Assembly (NCBI RefSeq): GCF_040931995.1
Contig: NZ_CP162412.1
Span: 372,001 to 436,000 of the forward strand
Source of the DNA: Pelagovum sp. HNIBRBA483
Lineage (GTDB): Bacteria > Pseudomonadota > Alphaproteobacteria > Rhodobacterales > Rhodobacteraceae
Direction: 5' to 3'
Length of the DNA stretch: 64,000 nucleotides
Shown: positions 34,593-45,358 of the stretch, in pieces
How the letters are laid out: every line of letters starts with the position of its first letter
Numbering within the stretch: the first letter of the stretch is position 1
Program-made: the position numbers and the translations under genes
The notes under the pieces: model-generated
The model's database searches: none
The model's input: the letters and a program-made list of their open reading frames with translations, nothing else
What the model was told of the DNA's origin: nothing

Positions 34593-35381
34593 ATGACTTT
34601 TCGCCTTGCCACTTGGAACATCAACTCGGTCCGGTTGCGGGCGCCGCTTGTCGCGAAGTTGATGACGGATGAGGCGCCAGATGTTCTGTGCTTGCAGGAA
34701 TGCAAAAGTCCTGTGGAGAAGATCCCCTGCGAGGTGTTCGAAGCGCTGGGATACCGTCACATGGTTGCGCGGGGGCAGAAGGGATATAACGGCGTTGCGA
34801 TCCTTTCCAAACTGCCGATTGAGGAAGCCGGATCAGAAGATTTCGCGCAGCTGGGGCATGCTCGTCATATCGCGGCGCGATTGGAAAACGGCGTGACGAT
34901 CCATAATTTCTATGTGCCTGCGGGCGGTGATGTGCCGGACCGTGAGGTGAACGAGAAATTCGGCCAGAAACTGGATTATCTAACGCAGATGCGGGACTGG
35001 TTTCATGCTCAGGCGCCTGAAAAATCCATTCTGGTTGGTGATCTCAATATCGCGCCGCGTGAGGACGATGTGTGGAACCACAAGCAACTATTGAAGATCG
35101 TGAGCCATACGCCGGTTGAAGTTGAGCATTTGGCAGAGGTGCAGGAGGCAGGACGCTGGGTCGATGTTACGCGGCAGGACATCCCTGAAGGGCTGCTTTA
35201 CAGCTGGTGGTCATACCGCGCGAAGGACTGGGATGCAGCCGATAAGGGGCGGCGCTTGGATCACATTTGGGCAACGGCGGATATTGCCAATGCGGGCCAT
35301 TCCAGCAAAGTCTTGCGGGATGCGCGCGGCTGGGAGCAGCCATCGGACCACGCGCCGGTCTTCGCGACGTTCGACCTCTAA
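34593..35381 (+). CDS. xthA: Exodeoxyribonuclease III
   Basis: AP endonuclease/3' exonuclease of base-excision repair, 262 residues. Motifs: TWNINSVRLR, LCLQECKSP (metal Glu), SILVGDLNIAPREDDVWN (catalytic Asp and Asn), and the terminal SDHAPVFATFDL with the Asp-His pair. Length and motif order are standard for XthA. It is 55 bases after DUF924 and converges with the SGNH hydrolase gene four bases later. Confidence 0.97.
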   Translation: MTFRLATWNINSVRLRAPLVAKLMTDEAPDVLCLQECKSPVEKIPCEVFEALGYRHMVARGQKGYNGVAILSKLPIEEAGSEDFAQLGHARHIAARLENGVTIHNFYVPAGGDVPDREVNEKFGQKLDYLTQMRDWFHAQAPEKSILVGDLNIAPREDDVWNHKQLLKIVSHTPVEVEHLAEVQEAGRWVDVTRQDIPEGLLYSWWSYRAKDWDAADKGRRLDHIWATADIANAGHSSKVLRDARGWEQPSDHAPVFATFDL

Positions 35382-35385
35382 TCGC

Positions 35386-36021
35386 TTATAGGTCCGCGAC
35401 AGCAGTTGCCACGACCTGCCCTAGAGTTTGATGTGCGGCTTCGTCGAAATGCACGCCATCGACGGGGCTGACAGCGATGTGCTGGCCTGCATCAAGGAAG
35501 CCTGCGCCCCATGCATGTGCGAGGTCTTGATAGAGCGGCGCGAGCGCGGCGCTTTTGGCGGCTCCTCCTGCGAAAGTTGCCGCGAAGGGGCCAACCTCGA
35601 CAACCGGCGGCGGGGCGATGACCAAGACTTTGTAGCCGCCATGGGCAGCTTGGTTTTCGGGCGCGAAAGCGATGCCAAGAAGCCCACCCAATCCTGCGCC
35701 GATCTCTTCTGCTGAACCTGCAACTTCGCATTTGGTATCGTTGGTGCCGAGCATGATGGTCAGCACATCAATGGGGCGGTGTGTTTTGAGTGCGACCCGT
35801 AGGCCGAGCCAGCCGTTCATCACCGGCCCCATCAGTAGATCATCGAATTTCGTCATGCGCCCGGGAAGGCCCTCTTCGATCAGGTTCCATTCGGGGCCAA
35901 GAGCGGCATGGGTGACTGTTGGCCAGCGGACACCGGCCGGATGACGACCGATGAAGTCATGGCTTGGCATTGGCGGGGTGCCGTGGGTGTTGCTGTCGCC
36001 AAATGTGAGGAGGGTGGGCAT
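35386..36021 (-). CDS. SGNH/GDSL hydrolase (arylesterase-like)
   Basis: A 211-residue cytosolic-type esterase: TFGDSNTHGTPP holds the nucleophile Ser, GLPGR the oxyanion Gly, IMLGTNDTK the GxND Asn, and VDGVHFDEAAH the catalytic Asp-x-x-His. No signal peptide is visible with the start at 36021 (MPTLLTFGD). Substrate unknown; relatives hydrolyse acetylated sugars and aryl esters. Divergent from the thioredoxin gene. Confidence 0.9.
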   Translation of the reverse strand: MPTLLTFGDSNTHGTPPMPSHDFIGRHPAGVRWPTVTHAALGPEWNLIEEGLPGRMTKFDDLLMGPVMNGWLGLRVALKTHRPIDVLTIMLGTNDTKCEVAGSAEEIGAGLGGLLGIAFAPENQAAHGGYKVLVIAPPPVVEVGPFAATFAGGAAKSAALAPLYQDLAHAWGAGFLDAGQHIAVSPVDGVHFDEAAHQTLGQVVATAVADL

Positions 36022-36153
36022 TCTCGAATCCTGCTGTTTGGAGAAGGCTAGGCGAGCTTTGTCCGGCGGGAAAGGAGGAATCACGCTAATCCCCCCTTGG
36101 CCTTTTGGCGCATGGCGCACATATAGGGGCAAACCAATATGAAGGAGCGACCC

Positions 36154-37080
36154 ATGCTCGAGCTTGGACAAGGACAAAACGGCGCAGCGGCTGCGCAGAA
36201 TGCAGAGCTGATCGTCGATGGTAGCGATCAGACCTTCATGGCTGATGTTGTGGAAGCCTCACAGACGGTGCCGGTGATTGTTGATTTCTGGGCGCCATGG
36301 TGCGGCCCCTGCAAGACGCTTGGACCGGCGCTTGAGGCGGCAGTGACCCGCGCAAAGGGGGCTGTGAAGCTGGTGAAGATCGACGTTGATCAGAATCAGG
36401 CGATTGCCGGCCAATTACAGGTACAGTCGATCCCGACGGTCTATGCCTTCTGGAAAGGGCAACCTGTGGATGGTTTCCAAGGTGCGGTTCCGCCCAGCCA
36501 AATCGACACATTCGTTGCCAAGCTGGCAGAGATGAGTGGCGGTTCTGCTGATGGTGGACTTTCAGAGGCGGTTGAAGCTGCGGAAGCGATGCTGGAAGAA
36601 GGGGCTGTTGCCGATGCGGCCCAGACCTTTGCCGCGATTTTGCAGGAAGATCCCGCGAATGCCCCTGCCTATGGAGGGTTGGTGCGCTGCCATGTGGCGC
36701 TCGGAGAGCTGGATCAGGCTGAGGCTGTCCTGAACGGTGCGCCTGCCGAAATTTCGGACAGCGTTGAACTAGAGGCGGCACGGGCCCAGATCGCGCTCGC
36801 GCGGCAGGCCGAAAGTGCCGGCCCTGTTGCCGAGTTGCAGGCGGCTGTTGACGCTGATCCGGCCAATCTGCAAGCGCGCTATGATTTGGCTGGCGCGTTG
36901 CAAGCCGCTGGGCGTACGGAAGAGGCAGTTGATCAGCTTCTTGACTTGTTCCGCAGGGATAAGGAGTGGAATGACGGTGCCGCGAAGACCCTTCTTTTCC
37001 AGATTTTTGACGCTCTGAAAGCGAATGATCCAATCGTGCTGAATGGACGGCGAAAACTGTCGTCAATGATATTTGCCTAA
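36154..37080 (+). CDS. Thioredoxin-TPR co-chaperone (CnoX/YbbN-like)
   Basis: A 308-residue fusion. Residues ~25-125 are a thioredoxin domain with WCGPC (49-53), a normal redox-active pair. Residues ~135-305 are helical TPR-like repeats (AMLEEGAVADAAQTFAAIL, GGLVRCHVALGELDQAEAVL, ARYDLAGALQAAGRTEEAV). CnoX in E. coli is a redox-regulated holdase that delivers clients to GroEL/DnaK; it lacks the first Cys, while alphaproteobacterial forms keep CxxC. AGGAG before ATG 36154 fixes the start. It leads a three-gene unit with the LON-domain and Trm112-like genes. Confidence 0.9.
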   Translation: MLELGQGQNGAAAAQNAELIVDGSDQTFMADVVEASQTVPVIVDFWAPWCGPCKTLGPALEAAVTRAKGAVKLVKIDVDQNQAIAGQLQVQSIPTVYAFWKGQPVDGFQGAVPPSQIDTFVAKLAEMSGGSADGGLSEAVEAAEAMLEEGAVADAAQTFAAILQEDPANAPAYGGLVRCHVALGELDQAEAVLNGAPAEISDSVELEAARAQIALARQAESAGPVAELQAAVDADPANLQARYDLAGALQAAGRTEEAVDQLLDLFRRDKEWNDGAAKTLLFQIFDALKANDPIVLNGRRKLSSMIFA

Positions 37081-37106
37081 CGCCATGCAGGCGCTACCTT
37101 AGGGCT

Positions 37107-37742
37107 ATGTTTTCAGCGGCAGACCTACCAGACACCGTGCCGGTGTTCCCTTTGCCCGGGGCGCTTTTGCTGCCCCGCGCTCGGTTGCCTTTACATATTT
37201 TCGAGCCGCGGTATCTGGCGATGCTGGATGACGTATTGAAAACCCCATCGCGGCTGATCGGGATGATCCAGCCGTTCGAGGGGCGTGGTGATGCGCTGCA
37301 CCTGATTGGCTGTGCTGGGCGGTTGACGGGTTTTTCCGAAACGGAAGACGGACGCTATATGATCACCCTGTCGGGGATTTCTCGCTTCCGTGTCCTCAAA
37401 GAGATTGACGGATTTACCCCGTATCGCCGCTGTGCAGTGTCTTGGGACGGCTTTGGTGCGGATCTCGGCCCGAGCGAATGCGATAAAGGATTGGACCGCG
37501 AGGCCTTCATGGCGCTGTTGTGGCGTTATTTCGAGGCGCAGGGGCTTTCGACCGATAGGGACAGCCTGAAAGAGGCGGATGATGAGTTGCTTATCAACTC
37601 TTTATCGATGCTGTGCCCGTTCGAGCCGGAGGACAAGCAGGCTTTGTTGGAGGCTCCCTCCCTGTTGACGCGGCGCGAAACCTTGGTGACGTTGCTGGAA
37701 TTCGCGACACGAGCCGGAGAAGGGGGAGATCGCCTGCAATGA
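37107..37742 (+). CDS. LON peptidase N-terminal (substrate-binding) domain protein
   Basis: A 211-residue stand-alone form of the Lon N domain: [26 protein letters not shown] at the start, then [10 protein letters not shown] and the strand-rich [14 protein letters not shown]. ATPase and protease domains are absent. Such proteins are thought to bind unfolded substrates. It lies 26 bases after the thioredoxin-TPR gene and overlaps the next small gene by 4 bases, which fits a protein-quality-control theme. Confidence 0.92.
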   Translation: MFSAADLPDTVPVFPLPGALLLPRARLPLHIFEPRYLAMLDDVLKTPSRLIGMIQPFEGRGDALHLIGCAGRLTGFSETEDGRYMITLSGISRFRVLKEIDGFTPYRRCAVSWDGFGADLGPSECDKGLDREAFMALLWRYFEAQGLSTDRDSLKEADDELLINSLSMLCPFEPEDKQALLEAPSLLTRRETLVTLLEFATRAGEGGDRLQ

Positions 37743-37927
37743 CCGAAACCACTGTAGAATTCGACAGACGGATGCTGGACGGCTTGGTTTGCCCGCAAAC
37801 ACAGGCGGTTCTGCGCTACAATGCAGAGTCGCAGGAGCTGATTTCGGAAGCAGCTGGTTTGGCCTTTCCGATCCGCGAGGGCATCCCTGTGATGTTGATC
37901 GACGAAGCCCGTAAGCTGGACGACTGA
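37739..37927 (+). CDS. Trm112-like small protein
   Basis: A 62-residue protein, [20 protein letters not shown]...[22 protein letters not shown]. This is the Trm112/YcaR pattern (L-V-C-P..., Y.I.dGIPvLL...AR). Bacterial members lack an assigned role; in eukaryotes Trm112 activates methyltransferases. Only the first of the usual cysteines is retained. The start overlaps the LON-domain stop by 4 bases. Confidence 0.9.
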   Translation: MTETTVEFDRRMLDGLVCPQTQAVLRYNAESQELISEAAGLAFPIREGIPVMLIDEARKLDD

Positions 37928-39145
37928 TCAGCCGCGCATCAGGCGGGGGAGATCGCCTGTCAAACCCGCTGCCTCGCGCACGAAGCTGCGGCGCAGCCAC
38001 GGCACGGCATTGACGGCACCCATGCCGATGTCTCGAAGTGTCCTGAGGAGCGGATTATCGTTCGAGAACAGGCGGTTAAATGTATCCGTGGCTGTGGCCA
38101 GCGTCGCGGTATCGAACCGGCGCCATTCCTGATAACGGGCGAGGGGCGCTTTGCTGCCAATATCTTCGCCACGCTGCCGCGCATCAGAAAGAACTTCAGC
38201 AAGCGCAGCCACATCGCGTAGGCCCGCGTTCAACCCCTGACCGGCGATCGGGTGCATACCGTGTGCCGCGTCACCGACAAGGGCGATGCGGTCGGCATAG
38301 AAGCTGTTGGCGAGGGTCAGGTTGAGCGGGTAGGTGAAACGGGCGCCTTGCAGCGAGATGTCACCAAGGAACGAGCCAAAGGCGGGACGCAGTGCGTCGA
38401 GGAAGTCCGCATCGTTCATCGCGGCCAATTCGGCGGCGCGGCTGTCGGTTTCGCTCCAGACGATAGAGGAACGTTTCCCCGACACCGGCAAAATCGCGAG
38501 CGGACCAGCGGGCATGAAAAACTGATGCGCGATGCCATTATGGGGCCTTTCGTGGGCCACCGCGCAGACAACGGCGGTTTGTCCGTAGCCCCAGCCGGTG
38601 CGGGAGATGCCCGCGCGTTCGGCAGTGCCGGAACGCCGCCCGTCACAGCCGACGGCGAGGGTGGCGCGGAGGGATTTGCCAGAAGCCAGCGTTAGGGTGA
38701 TGCCGCTACTGTCGGGTGACTGGGCCACGACGCGTTCTTCGGTGTAAGCAGTGATGCGCTCCTCGGTGTCCATCGCATCAAGGAACGCCCGCCGGAGGTG
38801 GCGGTCTTCGAGCATGTAGCCCATTGGGCCTTCTTCCAGCTCGGCGTGGTCGAAATGCATCATCCAAGGGGACTGCCCTTCGCCAGCGCGGCCGTCTGTG
38901 ACTTTGATCTCGAGCATCGGTGTCGCATTGCCTGAAACCTGCGGCCAAATCCCGATGTTGCGGAGGAGCCGTTGGGAGGAAAGCGCCAAGGCGTAGGCAC
39001 GCCCGTCAAACTCTGGGTCGGCGCGGGTGTCGCGCGGGAGTGCATCAATCACGCCGACCGAAAACCCGCTTTGTGCGAGCGCGAGGGCCAGTGCGGGACC
39101 GTTCAGGCCGCCGCCAATGATGAGAATATCGTGATCCAGAGTCAT
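37928..39145 (-). CDS. UbiH/UbiF/VisC/COQ6-family FAD hydroxylase
   Basis: Flavin monooxygenase of the aromatic-ring hydroxylase type used in ubiquinone synthesis, 405 residues. The start at 39145 (GGAGGA upstream) gives MTLDHDILIIGGGLNGPALA with the FAD dinucleotide loop. The middle DG-motif is VGCDGRRSGTAERAG, and RIALVGDAAHGMHPIAGQGLNAG is the signature binding the FAD ribityl. Which ring position it hydroxylates (UbiH, UbiF, UbiI, UbiL) cannot be told. It converges directly on the Trm112-like gene. Confidence 0.92.
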   Translation of the reverse strand: MTLDHDILIIGGGLNGPALALALAQSGFSVGVIDALPRDTRADPEFDGRAYALALSSQRLLRNIGIWPQVSGNATPMLEIKVTDGRAGEGQSPWMMHFDHAELEEGPMGYMLEDRHLRRAFLDAMDTEERITAYTEERVVAQSPDSSGITLTLASGKSLRATLAVGCDGRRSGTAERAGISRTGWGYGQTAVVCAVAHERPHNGIAHQFFMPAGPLAILPVSGKRSSIVWSETDSRAAELAAMNDADFLDALRPAFGSFLGDISLQGARFTYPLNLTLANSFYADRIALVGDAAHGMHPIAGQGLNAGLRDVAALAEVLSDARQRGEDIGSKAPLARYQEWRRFDTATLATATDTFNRLFSNDNPLLRTLRDIGMGAVNAVPWLRRSFVREAAGLTGDLPRLMRG

Positions 39146-39241
39146 ATCTCCTCCTGACCCAAGACATATGGCGGGAGGGATGGGATTGTCCATGCGCGGA
39201 GTGGTCGCTACCGTGGCGAAATTGGTAGGAGGAGCGGGCCG

Positions 39242-40570
39242 ATGGAGCAGTGGAGGTGGATGTCAGCCTCGGATTTGGGGCGTGGGATTGGGCGGGGAGA
39301 GATCGACCCTGTGGCGCTGACCGAAGTGTTCCTTCAAGCCATTGACGAAAACCCGCAGTCGCACCGCATCTACGTTACAGTTACAGCTGAGCGTGCACGC
39401 GCAGAGGCAGCCGCCGCCGCAGAGCGGGCGCGCTTTTCGCAGCGGCGCGGTCCACTCGATGGGGTGCCGGTTTCGTGGAAAGATCTGTTCGACAGCGCGG
39501 GGACGCCCACGGAGGCGGGAACCCTCCTGATGAAAGGAAGGATCCCGCAACGGGATGCAGAGGTCTTGGCGCGGGCGACAACGGCGGGGCTTGTATGCCT
39601 TGGTAAAACCCACATGAGCGAGATTGCCTTTTCTGGCCTGGGCTACAATCCGATGGCAGAAACACCGCCCAATGTGCATGACGCGGCCTGCGCGCCGGGG
39701 GGCTCCTCGTCTGGGGCGGCGGCATCAGTGGCGTTTGGTCTGGCGGCGGCAGGCATCGGCTCTGATACGGGTGGATCGGTCCGGATTCCGGCGGCGTGGA
39801 ATGATCTGGTAGGTTTGAAGACAACGCATGGATTGGTGTCGCTTGATGGTGTCGTGCCGCTTTGCCCGTCTTTCGATACGGTTGGTCCGCTTTGCCGGAC
39901 GGTTGAGGACGCGGCAGCGCTGTTGAGCGTGCTCACCGGCGATGTGGGATCGGACTTGCATAATGCATCGCTGCAGGGTGTGCGGCTCCTTTGCCTGTCG
40001 GGACTGCCGGAAACGGATATCGCGCCGGAAATTCGCGCGGGCTACCGCTCAGCGGTTGAGCGACTGAATGCCGCTGGCGCAGAAATTCATCGAGCTGAGG
40101 GGCCGATGGTGCAGGCGGCGATGGAGTTGTCGCCTGTGCTCTATGCCGCTGAGGCCTGCGCGCATTGGCGAGACGCTGTCGAAGCGGATCCTGAGGCGAT
40201 GTATTTCCAGATACGGGAAAGGTTGATGGCGGGCGTGCAGTTTGCGGCGGTCGATTTTGTCAAAGCCTGGGATCAGCTGCGCGGCCTTCGCAAGGAGTGG
40301 CAGGCGTTCGCGGCGGGTTATGATGCTGTTTTGATGCCGACAGCGCCGATCAAAGCGCCGATTGTCGCGCGGCTTGAAACCGATGATGTGTACTACAAAG
40401 AGGCGAACCTGATGGCGCTTCGAAACACGCGCATTGGCAATTTGATGGGGTTGTGCGGTCTGACACTGCCAACGGGTGTTCCGATGTCGGGTGTGATGAT
40501 CTGCGCCGATGCGGGTGCTGACCGGCGGCTTTTGCGACTTGGGCATGCCGCCGAAAGGGCGCTGGCTTGA
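39242..40570 (+). CDS. Amidase signature-family enzyme
   Basis: A 442-residue amidase with the complete Ser-cisSer-Lys triad: Lys in VSWKDLFD (near 80), GGSSSGAAASVAFG (near 152-165) with the cis-Ser, and GSDTGGSVRIPA (near 175-186) with the nucleophile. It could be the GatA-like amidase type; no gatB/gatC adjoin, so a small-molecule amidase is more likely. ATG at 39242 follows GGAGGAGCGGGCCG. Divergent from the UbiH-type gene. Confidence 0.92.
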   Translation: MEQWRWMSASDLGRGIGRGEIDPVALTEVFLQAIDENPQSHRIYVTVTAERARAEAAAAAERARFSQRRGPLDGVPVSWKDLFDSAGTPTEAGTLLMKGRIPQRDAEVLARATTAGLVCLGKTHMSEIAFSGLGYNPMAETPPNVHDAACAPGGSSSGAAASVAFGLAAAGIGSDTGGSVRIPAAWNDLVGLKTTHGLVSLDGVVPLCPSFDTVGPLCRTVEDAAALLSVLTGDVGSDLHNASLQGVRLLCLSGLPETDIAPEIRAGYRSAVERLNAAGAEIHRAEGPMVQAAMELSPVLYAAEACAHWRDAVEADPEAMYFQIRERLMAGVQFAAVDFVKAWDQLRGLRKEWQAFAAGYDAVLMPTAPIKAPIVARLETDDVYYKEANLMALRNTRIGNLMGLCGLTLPTGVPMSGVMICADAGADRRLLRLGHAAERALA

Positions 40571-40705
40571 AGCCAGAGGCGGCGGGAAAGCCACAACTCC
40601 CCGAATCTGCTCGGCTTTCGGCGCACAGTTTTCTGGACAGGCGGCGCTGCTTCGCGCTAGATTGAGAGAAAGCGGGGCGCAATGATCCCGTAAATTGAGG
40701 CAGAT

Positions 40706-41884
40706 ATGGACTTTCCCGAGCGGTTTTCGAACCTACCGGAATACGCGTTTCCGCGCCTGCGGACGTTGTTGGATTCGCTCTCTCCCGGGGGCGAACCTAT
40801 CGTCATGACTATTGGCGAACCGCGCCACGCTTTCCCTACTTTTGTCAGTGAGACACTGGCAACCGCCACGGAAGAATTTGCCAAGTATCCGCCCAACGAG
40901 GGGTCGCCCGAACTGCTATCCGCAATCGTTGGCTGGGTATCGCAGCGCTACGGTGTATCGCTGACGCCGGATCAGATCATGGTGCTGAATGGTACGCGTG
41001 AAGGGCTTTACAACGCTGCAATGGCGCTTTGCCCCGAGGCAAAAAACGGGAAGAAGCCGATTATCCTGACGCCGAACCCGTTCTATCAGGTTTATGCAAT
41101 CGGCGCGGTTTCGGTTGGGGCTGAGGCGGTTTTTGTGAATGCAACCGCCGAAACGGGGCATTTGCCTGACTTTGCCGCGCTCCCGAAAGATGTGCTGGAG
41201 CGGGTGGCGATTGCCTATATCTGCTCGCCTGCAAATCCACAGGGTGCGGTGGCGACCGAAGATTATTGGCGTGCGCTCATCACGCTTGCGGAAAAATACG
41301 ATTTCCGGATTTTTGCAGATGAGTGCTATTCGGAGATTTATCGCGATACGCCACCTGTAGGTGCGTTGGAAATTGCCGCGAAAATGGGTGCTGATCCCGA
41401 ACGTGTGTTGATCTTTCATTCGCTCTCAAAACGCTCGAACCTGCCCGGGCTGCGTTCCGGTTTTGTGGCTGGAGGCCGGAAATCGATCGCTGCGGTGCGC
41501 CAGCTACGGGCCTATTCGGGGGCGCCGTTGCCTTTGCCACTTCAGCGTGTGGCAGAAAAGGTCTGGGCCGATGAGGCGCATGTTGAAGAGAGCCGCGGCC
41601 TTTACCGTGAGAAATACCGGATCGCCGACAAGATTTTTGCCGGTGTCGAAGGGTATGAGAGCCCGCAGGCGGGGTTCTTCCTTTGGTTGCCGGTTGCGGA
41701 TGGCGAGGAGGCGGCCGTCAAGCTCTGGACGGAGACGGGTGTACGGGTGCTCCCGGGAGCCTATCTGAGCCGCGACACAGACGCCGGAAACCCCGGAACA
41801 GGATTTATCAGGGTCGCGATGGTGGCCCCAAAAGAAGAAATGCAGCGCGGGCTGAAATTGATCCGTGACTGTTTGTACGATTGA
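40706..41884 (+). CDS. dapC: Succinyldiaminopimelate transaminase (DapC-type)
   Basis: PLP aminotransferase, fold type I, 392 residues. The opening [19 protein letters not shown] followed by [15 protein letters not shown] is the pattern of the gamma/alpha-type DapC subfamily. The family also shows [43 protein letters not shown] and PLP-Lys near 243 in [19 protein letters not shown]. It converts N-succinyl-2-amino-6-ketopimelate to N-succinyl-diaminopimelate. dapD and dapE are also in the window, which supports the call. Just upstream of ftsK (ATG 12 bases after the stop). Confidence 0.88.
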   Translation: MDFPERFSNLPEYAFPRLRTLLDSLSPGGEPIVMTIGEPRHAFPTFVSETLATATEEFAKYPPNEGSPELLSAIVGWVSQRYGVSLTPDQIMVLNGTREGLYNAAMALCPEAKNGKKPIILTPNPFYQVYAIGAVSVGAEAVFVNATAETGHLPDFAALPKDVLERVAIAYICSPANPQGAVATEDYWRALITLAEKYDFRIFADECYSEIYRDTPPVGALEIAAKMGADPERVLIFHSLSKRSNLPGLRSGFVAGGRKSIAAVRQLRAYSGAPLPLPLQRVAEKVWADEAHVEESRGLYREKYRIADKIFAGVEGYESPQAGFFLWLPVADGEEAAVKLWTETGVRVLPGAYLSRDTDAGNPGTGFIRVAMVAPKEEMQRGLKLIRDCLYD

Positions 41885-41895
41885 GGACCAGACGT

Positions 41896-44808
41896 ATGGC
41901 TTTTCAGACACGACTTCGCGATCCACTACTCGATAGCAGCACGCAGGCCGCATTGGAAAAGCGGGGACGGGAGCTTTTGGGCCTCGCGGTAATGGCATTG
42001 GGGATCGTGCTGGGGCTGATGCTGTTTACGCATAGTCCTGATGACCCGTATTGGATGTTGTCCTCTGATGCCCCGGTCCAGAATGCATTTGGGTCGCTCG
42101 GTGCGACGGTTTCAGCGACGTTAATGCTGGTGCTCGGACTGGCGGCATGGGGTCTGCCGACTGTTATCATCACTTGGGGTGCGCGTTTTGTGCTGCATCA
42201 CGGTACCGCGCGCCTGTTTGAGCGGGTGATTTTTGCGCCCATCGCGATTGTGCTGATGTCGGTTTATGCATCGACTTTGGTTCCCGGAAATGGCTGGCAG
42301 CAGAGCTATGGGCTGGGCGGGATGTTCGGTGATATGGCTGTCGGCATGTTGATGGGGCTGGTCCCAGCGGGGCAGGCACTTTCTGTCAAGATTGTAAGTG
42401 CGGGTGCTGGTCTGTTCACGCTTGCGGCTGGTTTGCATGCGCTGGGCTTTACCCTGCGCGAAGTTGGTAATGGCGGTCGCTTTCTCGTGTTTGGGACAAT
42501 CGTTCTCTATTCCATGATCTTAAAACTTTTGGGCCGCAGCGCCGCGATGTCATTTTCGGCGGCGAGCGGTTTGCATGCGACTGTTCAGGCGCGACGGGAT
42601 GATGCCCGTGTGACGCCGGAAACAGCGAATGATCCGCGCATCAAGGAGCGCGTGGCGGCAGTTGTGCGGTCAAACCCAGCGATGCCGCTGGCAGAGCGCG
42701 CGGTTGCAGAGCCGCCGCTGCACGCCAAACATCCGGTTGGCGCTTCGCAGCCTGTGGCGACCCCGGAACTAGAGCATATGAAGGCTCCTACAGCGCAGAG
42801 TGGTGGGCTTTTCGGGATGTTCCGACGCGTACCGGAACCAGAGATGCCTGCGCCGGAGCTGATTGATTACGATGATCATGGGGATGCAGCGGCAGAAACG
42901 CCTGACGGCAGCCGCATCCGCGACAAGATCGCCAGTGCTATCCGCAATCGCAATACTGCCCCCGAGGTGGAAGCCCAAGTCGAGGAGCCGCCTGTTACGG
43001 GTTTCCGTATTGAGCCGCGCTTGACCGAAGGCAAAGGCCCGCGCCCACTCGTTTACGCTGATCCTCTTGCGACCCCGCAGCCGCAGGAAACGCTCGTGCC
43101 TGACGTGGCGGAAGCCGTTGAAGATACGGTTGCAGAGGTGGAAACGCCGCCGGCTGCGCCTGCGGCGGTACCTACTGCCGAGCGTGATGCACCGCTGCGG
43201 CGTGTTGTGCAGCCTGCGGTGAAGCGGACACCGGCCCCCTCACGACAGGCGCAGGCCGAAGCGCAGCCGAGCTTGCAATTCGAAGAAAAACACAGCGACT
43301 ACGAGCACCCACCGCTGAGCCTGTTGACCAGCCCCGTATCGATTGAACGCCACTACCTGAGCGACGAAGCGCTGGAAGAAAATGCGCGGATGCTGGAGAG
43401 CGTTCTGGATGACTACGGTGTGAAGGGCGAGATTGTGAGCGTGCGCCCTGGCCCTGTTGTGACGATGTACGAACTTGAACCGGCGCCAGGCTTGAAGGCC
43501 AGCCGCGTGATCGGGTTGGCGGACGATATTGCGCGTTCGATGTCGGCGCTTTCAGCGCGTGTTTCCACTGTTCCGGGCCGTTCGGTTATCGGGATCGAAT
43601 TGCCCAATGCCAGCCGTGAGAAGGTGGTGCTGCGGGAGATCCTTGCCGCGCGCGGGTTTGGTGACAGCAACATGCGCCTGCCGCTTGCGCTGGGCAAAGA
43701 CATCGGCGGCGAGCCAGTGGTGGCGAACCTTGCGAAGATGCCGCATTTGCTGATCGCAGGGACGACGGGATCAGGTAAATCGGTGGCGATCAATACGATG
43801 ATCCTATCGCTGCTGTATAAGCTGACGCCGGACGAGTGCCGCCTGATCATGATTGACCCGAAGATGCTGGAACTCAGCGTCTATGATGGCATTCCGCATT
43901 TGCTGAGCCCAGTTGTGACCGATCCGAAGAAAGCGGTTGTCGCGCTGAAATGGGTCGTGGGCGAGATGGAAGAGCGCTATCGCAAGATGTCAAAGATGGG
44001 TGTGCGCAACATCGAAGGTTATAACGGCCGCGTGGCGGATGCGCTGAGCAGAGGGGAGTTGTTTAGTCGCACCGTGCAGACCGGATTTGATGATGCGACG
44101 GGCGATCCGGTGTTTGAAACGGAGGAGTTCAAACCCGAGAAGATGCCCTACATCGTGGTCATCGTCGACGAGATGGCCGACCTGATGATGGTGGCGGGCA
44201 AAGAGATCGAGGCTTGCATTCAGCGCTTGGCGCAGATGGCGCGGGCGTCTGGTATTCACCTGATCATGGCGACGCAGCGGCCGTCTGTCGATGTGATCAC
44301 CGGCACCATCAAGGCAAACTTCCCGACGCGGATTTCGTTCCAAGTGACATCGAAAATCGACAGCCGCACGATCTTGGGCGAGCAGGGTGCTGAACAGCTT
44401 CTTGGCATGGGCGACATGCTTTATATGGCGGGCGGCGCACGGATCACGCGCGTTCATGGGCCTTTTGTCAGCGATGAGGAGGTCGAGGAGATCGTCAACT
44501 ACCTCAAGAGCTTTGGCCCGCCGGAATATATGTCCGGCGTCGTGGACGGCCCCGATGATGAGAAAGAGGCGGATATCGATCTGGTCTTGGGTCTTGGCGG
44601 CAATACCGACGGTGAAGACGCGCTATATGATCAGGCGGTGGCAATTGTGATCCGCGACCGCAAATGCTCGACTTCTTACATCCAGCGGAAACTGGCGATT
44701 GGCTACAACAAGGCAGCCCGTTTGGTGGAGCAAATGGAGGATGAAGGCGTGGTCAGCGCCGCCAACCACGTTGGCAAACGTGAAATACTCGTACCGGAAC
44801 AGCACTGA
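41896..44808 (+). CDS. ftsK: DNA translocase FtsK
   Basis: 970 residues. N-terminal four-helix membrane domain (about 25-190) anchors it at the septum; a ~280-residue low-complexity Pro/Glu/Ala linker follows. The C-terminal motor has Walker [16 protein letters not shown] (near 620-634), Walker [15 protein letters not shown], and the RecA-like core; the winged-helix gamma domain ([34 protein letters not shown]) that reads KOPS ends the protein. It coordinates chromosome dimer resolution with division. Followed by GNAT and lolA genes; in related genomes ftsK and lolA are usually adjacent. Confidence 0.97.
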   Translation: MAFQTRLRDPLLDSSTQAALEKRGRELLGLAVMALGIVLGLMLFTHSPDDPYWMLSSDAPVQNAFGSLGATVSATLMLVLGLAAWGLPTVIITWGARFVLHHGTARLFERVIFAPIAIVLMSVYASTLVPGNGWQQSYGLGGMFGDMAVGMLMGLVPAGQALSVKIVSAGAGLFTLAAGLHALGFTLREVGNGGRFLVFGTIVLYSMILKLLGRSAAMSFSAASGLHATVQARRDDARVTPETANDPRIKERVAAVVRSNPAMPLAERAVAEPPLHAKHPVGASQPVATPELEHMKAPTAQSGGLFGMFRRVPEPEMPAPELIDYDDHGDAAAETPDGSRIRDKIASAIRNRNTAPEVEAQVEEPPVTGFRIEPRLTEGKGPRPLVYADPLATPQPQETLVPDVAEAVEDTVAEVETPPAAPAAVPTAERDAPLRRVVQPAVKRTPAPSRQAQAEAQPSLQFEEKHSDYEHPPLSLLTSPVSIERHYLSDEALEENARMLESVLDDYGVKGEIVSVRPGPVVTMYELEPAPGLKASRVIGLADDIARSMSALSARVSTVPGRSVIGIELPNASREKVVLREILAARGFGDSNMRLPLALGKDIGGEPVVANLAKMPHLLIAGTTGSGKSVAINTMILSLLYKLTPDECRLIMIDPKMLELSVYDGIPHLLSPVVTDPKKAVVALKWVVGEMEERYRKMSKMGVRNIEGYNGRVADALSRGELFSRTVQTGFDDATGDPVFETEEFKPEKMPYIVVIVDEMADLMMVAGKEIEACIQRLAQMARASGIHLIMATQRPSVDVITGTIKANFPTRISFQVTSKIDSRTILGEQGAEQLLGMGDMLYMAGGARITRVHGPFVSDEEVEEIVNYLKSFGPPEYMSGVVDGPDDEKEADIDLVLGLGGNTDGEDALYDQAVAIVIRDRKCSTSYIQRKLAIGYNKAARLVEQMEDEGVVSAANHVGKREILVPEQH

Positions 44809-45251
44809 TGGTGACTGTACGACCCGTTGTGGAGGCGGACCACGCAGAGTGGAGTCGTCTCTACGAAGGGTATGCGGCTTTTTATGGCGTTCCACAGACA
44901 CCCGAAATGCGAGCGCTTGTCTGGGAGTGGATTTGGGATCCGGACCATGAGGTTGAGTGCCGTGTTGCCCTCAATGAGTCGGGCAGGGTGATCGGGCTTG
45001 CGCATTTCAGGGAATTTGCCCGCCCGCTGGCGGCGGCAAAGGGCGGCTTTCTGGATGATCTTTTCGTTGACCCAGACGCACGCGGCAGCGGTGCTGCAGA
45101 TGCGTTGATCGACGCAGTGCGGGAGGTTGCAGTAGCACGCGGTTGGAGCGTGGTGCGCTGGATTACGGCAGAGGACAATTATCGCGCGCGGGCTGTGTAT
45201 GACAGGGTGGCCGTCAAAACACGCTGGCGGACCTACGACCTGGCACTTTAG
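44808..45251 (+). CDS. GNAT-family N-acetyltransferase
   Basis: A 147-residue GNAT with the acetyl-CoA motif DLFVDPDARGSGAADALIDAV (Q/RxxGxG/A form) and C-terminal AEDNYRARAVYDRVAVK. Substrate unknown. Its ATG overlaps the ftsK stop (TGATG), so it is translationally coupled. It sits between ftsK and lolA, which are commonly neighbours. Confidence 0.88.
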   Translation: MVTVRPVVEADHAEWSRLYEGYAAFYGVPQTPEMRALVWEWIWDPDHEVECRVALNESGRVIGLAHFREFARPLAAAKGGFLDDLFVDPDARGSGAADALIDAVREVAVARGWSVVRWITAEDNYRARAVYDRVAVKTRWRTYDLAL

Positions 45252-45358
45252 CGGGTGGCTTTGCTGCGGATATCCGCTGACAGGGGTGTTGATATCGCCT
45301 AGCCGCTTGTTTGCGGGCATCAAGCACCCATGTCAGGCGGTAGAGACGGAGAGACGAG

